Made by a program: the position numbers and the translations under genes. A stretch of 24,177 nucleotides of DNA, from contig JAAAKB020000025.1 in assembly GCA_010014835.2 (NCBI GenBank), forward strand, positions 272,320 to 296,496. Reading direction: 5' to 3'. Shown here in pieces: positions 1 to 9,300 of this stretch (position 1 is its first letter; each line of letters starts with the position of its first letter). The stretch is from Apostichopus leukothele. Taxonomy: Eukaryota > Echinodermata > Holothuroidea > Aspidochirotida > Stichopodidae. Under the pieces are notes generated by a model that saw only the letters and a list, made by a program, of their open reading frames with translations, was not told where the DNA came from and searched no databases.

Positions 1-233
1 ATTTTTTCACACAAAAAAAAAATTAAAACAACCCACTTCATCACTTAAAGGCCGACAACCCCCCCCCCCCCCCCCCACTAAGAAACATAACAAAAGAAAG
101 GTGAGGCTTGTATAGCCCATTAGCCTTATATCACAATTCATGAATGGTACAAACTTGAAAATTGCCAGTTCCTTGGTTGACATTCCTTCAAAAGAGGGAG
201 GTAATGATGATAAGAATGTAAATAGCCAATTAC
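1..233. other. DNAI1 intron, running off the left edge
   Basis: This is intronic sequence after exon K. It contains an 18-C homopolymer at 59-76 on the plus strand, which is poly-G in the transcript sense. The next DNAI1 exon (RGHIISLKL region in relatives) is not in it. Confidence 0.75.
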
Positions 234-367
234 CTGTCATCACCAACAATGATAATTGGATGGGTGGGGTTGAATGCAACATGTGTGAGCTTGGTTTTCT
301 TCTTCTGAACTACAGCTTGTTCACAGATGGCTTCATATTTATTCACATTCAGATCAAAGATGTGAAC
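234..367 (-). CDS. DNAI1: DNAI1 exon K (last one in window)
   Basis: The acceptor is ttgttgcag before GTTCACATC and the donor is GACAG before gtaatt. The exon is 134 nt: 44 codons plus AG. It starts [19 protein letters not shown] and ends HPIIIVGDD followed by a split Arg codon. This is the last propeller blade, matching AHIFDLAINKYEAICNQPV and IIIVGDDRG of human DNAI1. The next exon is off the left edge. Confidence 0.93.
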
Positions 368-3300
368 CTGCAACAAACAAACAAACAAACAAACAAGGAA
401 CTGGTTTACACATATGATGTTTTAAAATAAAAAGAGGGGGAGGGCTTGTGTGATATAAAAATGTAGTTCGGAAAATGAGGGAGCTGTTGATCCTTGAATA
501 GAAAACAAAGGTTAATATAGAACGACAAAATGAGCAGCAGATTCGGCCGATGGACTGAGGTATAGATATTCCTGTCTGCTGTTCAGCTAGATAGTTAACA
601 ACATTCTCACAAATCGGCATAGTTTCTGGCATTCCATGCTTGGGGCTGTGTCAGATCAGAAGGTATACTCAAAAAACATGATTTTTTTGTTACAATATTT
701 ACCTTTCCATCTGCAGTGACAGCAGCAAAGACTGTTGAAGAGTAAGGTGCCCATGCGACATCTCCTACAGAACTGCCCAGGTCGAAGGTGAACATTGGAC
801 CATTCCTATTAATGATAAAGGGGGAAAATGTTTACTCCCCAAAATAAAAAGGAAAGCTGCCACATAATAGGTACATCTTTAACACAACTGACAGATACTC
901 CAAGACCATGAAGTTTACTTCAGCATTGTGATTATATCAAATAAATGGTTGTAAAACAAATAAGACTGATATGAAGTAAACAACAGAGTGGTTACAATAG
1001 ACTGACCTGTAGGGCACAGTCAGAAATGAACTCTTCATACAATGTCAGTATAAATCTCTTTGTTTCAGGTAGCAAAATACACCTCAATGTTACCTGTGGG
1101 TAGTTTGGGGTTAATCTAGTTAATCATCAGACAAGGTGGATCCAGGTTTGGTCAGCTGGCAAAGTATACTTCTATGGTAATGAGTTTAATCATTCCAATG
1201 AAATTAATGAACCACTAATCCATCAAGCAACAATAAATTATTACCCATAGCTGTTACAGTGAGGTCAAGATTTAAAATGCAATAAAACCATCTTCGATAG
1301 GCTTAAATTTAATATAACCCACTAATTAACCCACATCCGAACAGTAAAGATCTCCCAGTAACACAGTGTTCCTCACTGTCTCTGTAATGTGAGAACAGCA
1401 TGAAAAGGGATCTTAATTCATATCAATAGAAGAGGTGCAGCACAGTGCCGTACGTACGTGAAAGTATGGTCCCAAATCTTGACGGTCCAATCTGCGCTAC
1501 AAGAGATGAAGATCTTTGGATGGAAGTGGTTCCACATGACCTTGTACACTGCCATATGATGAGCATCAAAGGTATCCAAGAACTGACTGTTGTAGGCTTT
1601 AGAGCATTTATGGATTTTGCCCTCCTCCGTACCAACCAGGAATAAATGATCAGTCTGTTTGTGGAAGTCAAAGCAAGTACCACAACCTGAGAAGAAAAAA
1701 TATATATATATTTTAAACAAAACTTAATTATTTTTGAAATGTTAAAGTCTGCAATTTAATACAGTTTTTTTTTACAAGGATACCTATTAATTGATGTGAA
1801 GAGTAGTTTCTAATCTGAAATGCCAGTTTCGTTATCCACTTTAATTTGTTTTTTATCTCATTGTTCTACTAATCTATTAACAATATCAGCTGGCAACTTC
1901 AGCTGGAGGGATTGTCAAGAATATTCAAGAGGTGGTTTACTCAAAGCAAGGACATTCTTACCCAAGGGTGCAAGCTGGGTACCATCAGGTCCTTCTTGAG
2001 GTACTTCATCTAGAGTCAGCTGGATCACATCGGTGAATGTGAGCTCATTCTGCGGTAAAAGCATTCATAATGTCATACGATACGAATAGGCCCATTAAAT
2101 AATTGGTGCTCACTCAAATCTATAGCTTCTGTAATCTTTGAGTATTTACAAACATCTGAACTACAACCAGATGCTTTATTTAACCTGTTGATGAAATCCC
2201 TCACATAATCCAGAGTTTGATGTGAACAACTTCAAAGATACATGAAATAGTGCCCTTTCCTGGTATCTTGGCAAATTTGCAAAAAGCATTGCATCATCAC
2301 AGCAAAAAGCATTGCATCATCAGAGCAAAATTAGGAACACATTTCAATCAAGTAAAACATTGGATCACCAAGCAACTTAAAATATATGCAGAAAATTACA
2401 AACAGTAAGTCCTACTTAAGAAACATGCCCATAAATCAATTTTTTAAGCACACTGGGGGAGTTTCAAGCATAACAAATGTTATAAAGTAATATAAAGCTT
2501 TCTTTTCAGCTCAAAGTTAAAAATTAAAAAAAATTAAAAAAAATTAAAAAAAGGATAACTGGTAGGTTACATATCAAAGGAGGATTGTTGGATCAATTTA
2601 CACACCAGCTACGAAGAAGTAGAATTTCAGAAATCAGTATAATTCGTTCACAACGACAACTTGTAATCTTCTTGCAAGTTGAAGAAACATTCTGTTTACA
2701 AATGAATATCTAGGGTCTTTTCTCTCTTTACGTAAAAGATATTTCAGATGCTACATCTTCATACTAATACTTTTTCCATTTTTTTTAAATTGATAAAGTT
2801 AACTGTGGCTTATGTCAGTTAAAGAGAAGCAGCCATGGGTTTTAATGAAGGGTTTACCTTGACTAAAGTCCATGCCACCACCCTGCCATCCGAAGAGACT
2901 GAGGTAAAGTTGAGGTTATTGTCCAAGTCATCTTTCTGCCAAGCCACCTTAAACAGAAAATTAAATACCAAAAAAAAAAACTCAATAGAAATCTACCATT
3001 TTGTTTTTATTCTTGTTATTTGTCATGCAATCACAATTGACAAATGGAAGGAAGTATAATGTGAAAAGATAGGTATCGTATGCTTTGTTTTCTGCTTCTT
3101 GGCTAAAAATAAATATTCATTCCAGACCAAGTCTCCAGGAGTGGAAAGAATTCATTATAAATGATCTTTCCTACCTTTAACGACAAGAGAGTACGGACGT
3201 TGGCGGTAAACGGAGATTAAAAAAAGTTTCGGTCAACTTAACATCTCTATTTCAGATTCAAATCAAGATCTGCATTTTGTCCAAAATCTGACAAAGTAAA

Positions 3301-6300
3301 CACAAGTCTAGCATTTCTGAAAATGCATAAGGGTATAACATCATGTATAACTTGACAGCTTTGTAATCATCATCAGAATTACATGATATGAGTTGGTCCA
3401 TAGATTATTTTCAAAATGGTTGAAAGAAGGAATTCCTATAATCTCATCGTTTATCCAATAGTACTGATTTTCAATGTGAACATATGTATTTACTTTAACA
3501 GTCTATTTTACCATATATGCAATATTATTTGGAAAGATGTAGACTGTATTAAATCTTTGTGTGAATTTGCAGGATGCTTTTCTTTTTGTCCATGGGATTG
3601 AAGGGGGAGGGGGAGGGGGTGGAAGAGGGGCAGCAGGGGGGAGGGTGTTACCTGCCAGACTGGATCTGTGTGTTTGCCTGTTTTCGCTGTGCTGTGGTAG
3701 AGTGGCGCTTGATTATTCAGAGTCACATTGTACACAGCGACGGAACCGTCGTAGAAGCCCACTGCCACGAGATACGGGTGCTCGGGATGAACGTCTACAC
3801 ACATTACACCACTCTCTGTGGGGTAAATGTACTCGGGGTGGGACGGATTCTTCATTGTATAGAAGAGAATCATACCTCTGGTCTGCTTCATGAAGTCATC
3901 TGTAAAAATAAATACAGAATTGATCACAATTTACATCTTCTACTTGAGCTACTACCACCACTCTTTGACGAATACTAGCAATGTTTGAAAGGCCTGGATT
4001 GGCACAAACAATCACACTAAATCAACAGGTCACATAGCAGAGGGGAGGGGGAGGGGGGGGATTAGTTGTCAAGACAGACAGATGAAACTGAAACAGATTT
4101 ACTGATCTCAAAACTGATTAAGTTTATACTTACATGAGCCATGTGTAACTGCAAAGAGATCTCTGTACTTTGGATTCCAACAGACAGATGTAACAGCAAG
4201 CCTTTTTGCCTTGTCATAGGCAAACTTCCAGAGGGGCAAACATGTCCCTTCATGGTCTCTGTATTCATCTGAGACATCTTCCCAATACTTGAAATCTTTC
4301 CAAAACAACAGAAAAAGTTACATTTAAAAGTTTATCAAATTCATACAACATTTAGTACGTTACAGCAACGCATGGAGGTTTTATGTAACAATGCATAAAA
4401 AATTCAGGATGTAGAGAGGAGCAAAATTTACAAAATTGTAATTGAATGAAATCAAATTTGAAATGACCAGGACATGATATGTGGAGAAGATATGTTTCAA
4501 TAAAATAATTAAAATACTCAACAAAGAGAAAAATATCGTGCGATTTAATGGCAGGAAAAAAAATTTCTACCACTCTGGAAATGATCAGGAACCAAACACA
4601 CTACACACAGCCTGTGTAATTAAACTCACAAAGCTTCCCGAAATGACATTTTTTTTATCTACCAACATCTGGAAACTTTTTTAAAGAAATGAATTCTGTT
4701 TGAGAACAACTGTAAATGGTTACCAATTGCTAAGGTCAGTGGATACTTAATCATTCCCCTACCTTGTGCCACATCATCATATGTGTTTTGATTGACCATT
4801 CTCTCCACTATTTTAGCCGCAGGAGCGATGCAGGATATGTCATCCGATTGTGTCTCCAACGCTGTCAGTTTCTTCTTCGATTTCTCTTCATCTTTTCTCG
4901 TTGTCTGTTTTTTGTTCTCTTTAGCCTTCTCCTGATAAAAGAGTTATTTTACAAAAGATGAGATTGGGTCACTTTAAATATGAACAACAACAACAAGGTA
5001 TTGTTTAATGGTTGAATCCTATTTCCTCACCTTTGTATGCAGTGATTAACACTGATTATGCCAGGCCATCCTTTTAAATAATAATGTCAATAGTAGAATG
5101 TGCTCTTTTATTGTTTACTGGAATAAAGGACCATATGGGACACAGCACACTGTGAGTAATACTATTAGTTTCTTCATAACTGATGCATATTAACATGCTT
5201 TTAAATTCCTTTTTGGAACGATAATTCTACAAAATGGACAGAACATGTCTTTCTCATCCATGCAAACTGTCATGATATTTACATGAAGAAACAGTCAAAG
5301 TGAATCTCCAAGTTGTCAAAGAGTGTTATGCTTTCATGACAGGGTCTCTCAACAAAATGATTAGTTGGAAGCACTGTCAAAATTTAAGCTCTGTTATGTT
5401 TCATATTTGACATCTAATTATTTTGTTGTTTTGTTCCCACCAGTATAATGACAAAAGCACTGATAAGCACAATTTTTTAATTTTTTTTTTTAAAGAAAGA
5501 AATCTAAGAAAATCCATGCAAACTTAAATAAGTTAGAAAATTACTCAAACAAAGAAACTTAACCCAAGCGAAAAGGAGACAATACGCAGGCTGAACAATG
5601 TATCCAGAAACTAAGAATATCAACTTATAGGTAATTTTTCCCCTAAAACTAATAGCTGCTTCTAATTTAAAGTAAAGTTTAATACTGTACAAAGCATGCT
5701 CCAACTGTCTGAATTTTCTTGTGTGGATAACATACAAAATATCACAGCACACAATTAGAAAGAGAAATAAGTTAATAATTGACAAGCAGAATAGGCCGGA
5801 TCAAAGCATTTTCACACTCCAAGCTCATTTCCATTTACAATGTTAAAAATGCTTCCAAGGACATGAAAGGAAATCAATTGAACAATGTAAAAGACATAAT
5901 CAACAGAACCATTCTTTTGTGAGCCTAAAGCTACAATTAGCACAGATCAAAAATAAAACAAAAGATCAAACACACACAAACAGTTTGTAATAACCAACAG
6001 CACTTATCATCAATTACCAATGCCATGCAAGTTGATCCACACCCAACCTCCTCCTCCCCAAGGGAATAAAACAGCCTGATCATTTGGTTGGAAGATATGC
6101 CAATTAATACAAAACCTTGACTAACATTTCCCTTTTTACATCCAAACTGGCTAACTGCCCTAGTATATTTTCATTTTAGTTGTACCCTGGTGACATTTCG
6201 ACTGTTTATTACAAGCCTTGTAAACATGATAAAGTTGTTAAAGCACCACCACTGTTAGAGTTTCATTGGCAAAGAACCAACACATTTCCCTGTTTAATAA

Positions 6301-9300
6301 CAAACTGATAATAATGCAATAGCCAGAGTACTTGAAAACAGGCATTACATACTCTCTCCAGTTTTGATAAATTCCAAACATAATTCCTTTATAATTCAGA
6401 GGGATAGAGAGAGATCATAAGATCCCTCATTCATCTTGTATTACTGTTTTACCACTCTGGTACATGAGTCACAAAATATACCTATTGGCTCTTTTCTTGC
6501 AAACACATCAGAAATTACAAATTACTTCAAAAACTTCTGCAAGGAAAACCTTTGACGAACACACATCAAGCACATTAACAAGCAACTAGAGCCAATCGTC
6601 AAAGCAGGCAACACATCAAATTTATTAAAGAAAGAAAGAAGCATTTTAAAAAAACACGCGTAAGTTAGAACTTTTAAAACAGCTTTTTCTTTATCTTCCA
6701 GCTGCAAGCAGCACATCAAAGTTATTGAAAATAAACACAATCAACCTAGTTAGTAAACAATTAATTAATAGAAAACAAGTACAAACCTCAGCCTGTTAAA
6801 AACATGAGGGAAAGACATAGATTGATTAAGAAGTGAAGAAAGTATGAACAATCTGTCCCCGTCCTACATTGTATACAGAGAAAGTATGCACCTGTTACCC
6901 ATCCATACATGGTACTCGCACCCACCAATACATAGTACTCGCACATTTCTGACTCTAACAGGAATAGAAATAGGACTAGCTAGGTGTATGACACAAGTTT
7001 GTAAAAGTATGAAAGTATGCACCTGTTACCCACCAATACATAGTACTTGCACCTGTTACCCACCAATACACAGTACTTGCACATGTTACCCACCAATACA
7101 TAGTACTTGCACATGTTACCCACCAATGCACAGTACTTGCACATGTTACCCACCAATGCATAGTACTTGCACATGTTACCCACCAATACACAGTACTTGC
7201 ACATGTTACCCACCAATACATAGTACTTGCACATTCTGACTCTAACAGGAATAGAAATACGACTAGCTAGGTGTATGACACATTCCTTAAAGGCATTAAT
7301 AGATTGTCTCAACATATTGTACTCAGACCTTTGGGCTTTGATCTCCAACCGGTTATGCCAGAAACTCTTCATTTTTGGTGAGTTTCCAAGTTCCCATGGT
7401 AACTACTCTTAAAACTGTTCCTCTTTCTTACTTCAATTCAGTCATTCTTTCGAGCTTGAAATATGTTATATATATGGAATGTTGCTTTTGACTGTAAGGA
7501 CGTCATTAAAATAAAAGGTTTACACCAACGTAAGAATATTCCCATTTTGCTGCTTTCCGCTAAATGATAACAGCACATGAAATGTAACAGCAATATTCCG
7601 TTTCCATTAGGTTTCCATTCCGTTTCCATTCTCTGCTATGTTAAGAATGTAGCATTCTCAGACTATGGTTGACTAGGTTTCATTTCATTGCATTTTTGTT
7701 GTTGTTTTTGCTTAAATGATTTGTTTATGTACAGGTTCAATATCTGAAGAAATGGTTACAAATATGCTTATGATATTGATAGGTCCATTAACAAAAAACA
7801 TAGACTTAATACAAGTTATATTAAAATCTACTAAAACAGACAATATTGTGTATTACTTCATACTAATAAATTCATGATCATAATCAAAATAGCTTGATCC
7901 ACTTTGGCTTTCTACTAAATTCTTCTTCATCATTTTGGTACAGATCGACAAAATGGACACAAAAGCAACTTTTCCAATACTTTGATGTTACATTACTGTC
8001 TTACACAGTATTACATTGTATACATGATTAGAATGTTAAACAGAATAATACATACCTGCTTTTCTAAGTCTTCGATATATGCATCATATATTTCCCACTG
8101 GTTAGCGGTTGAAGAGAATGTAGCTCTCGGTGGAGGCTCAGTCTGTGACTCCCTCTCCTAAGGAAAATAGGACAAGACAAATATGAAGAAATGAAACTGA
8201 TCGTTAGGGTACTACAAAAAAATATTAGAATAAACTACACAGCAGGCGATAAAAATTGTATTACAATAATAAAATGTATGTGTGGATCAAAATATAGAGA
8301 CTATTAAAGTCCACACAGAGCAAAAAAGTGTTTATCATATACATAATGGCTTAAAACATTACAATCAAAATGAAATTTGTAATTATCAGTAATTTGATTA
8401 CTGAATGATTTACTTTTTTTTCCTTCAATTTTCATGTTGCTAGTGTAATCACTGGTGATTTCACAGGACTATAATTTGTAAATAATCTGGACAAACATCA
8501 CATCAAAATTATCAAAAATACTGCAATGTCAAGCATGTACATTGAGATGAACAAACAGTTAATATTGCAGAAAAAATGATAAAGAAGAATGTTTACATCG
8601 GTAATATGAGAAAAACAAATTATGAGTTTCATAGTCCATAAGATTCCTCTTAAAATTGAAGCTAAAGTGAGATGGAAGGTATTTTTACAGACTGTATATC
8701 TAAAATGGGTCAGCATCACAAGAACTCTTACCCTGTATGGATTATTATAAGTCTGGGAAGCTCTTTCACTGAAATTAAACTGGTTGGTAAGTTTCTGGTC
8801 TGACTTGGGTGGTGCAGGGGTACCTTCCTCATCCCTCTTCTCGCCCTCTTGCTCGGCCTTAAAAAAATACAGCAAAAGATATTTATAAGAGCAGATGGAA
8901 TCAACAGACCATAGGATTCTTCATCCGAAAGCATAGAATGCACACATGTTCAGAAGCCGCTTGAAAATTTGAGATGACAGTACTATCTACAGATTGAGGT
9001 TATGAAAATGGGACGTAAGAAATTACTTCAACGATGCCAAAGACGTCAACTCAAGTTTCTTTAATCTTCCTCTTTGTGATACAAATTTTAATTTCTTAAT
9101 TTAAACTTTCAAGAACGATCAAAGAATTTGGATTGTATAAAGTGCTCTTCCAAAATAATCATCTTTCTACCTGATAAATAATCATTAAACTATAATTATT
9201 AAAGTCTTGGCTGTGTAATAAGTAATTTGTGCAGAAAGAGATGTTTCCATCATAAACTAGAGTTTAGTGTGATTCATCTAGTGATTCTACCAGAATTGGA

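Larger units (their letters stand above)
2050..2857. other. DNAI1 intron with two short tandem repeats
   Basis: The intron lies between exons G and H. It holds a 23-bp tandem repeat near 2279 and a 10-bp A-rich repeat near 2523. The rest is unremarkable AT-rich sequence. Confidence 0.8.
4932..8055. other. Longest complete DNAI1 intron (3.1 kb)
   Basis: The intron lies between exons C and D. It contains a 30-bp satellite with a flanking duplication (about 6880-7282), an X-box-like palindrome at 7390-7403, and a short GTTTCCATT repeat at 7596-7630. No coding exon is recognised; exons C and D join directly in phase. Confidence 0.85.

Noticed and set aside
3561-3978. Plus-strand frames of 110-134 residues
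   Set aside because: They are antisense to DNAI1 exon F and the G-rich tract, which explains them fully.
6844-7372. Long reading frames on both strands across the 30-bp satellite
   Set aside because: The unit length is a multiple of three and lacks stops, so open frames arise automatically. They have no start context or splice logic and lie inside a DNAI1 intron.
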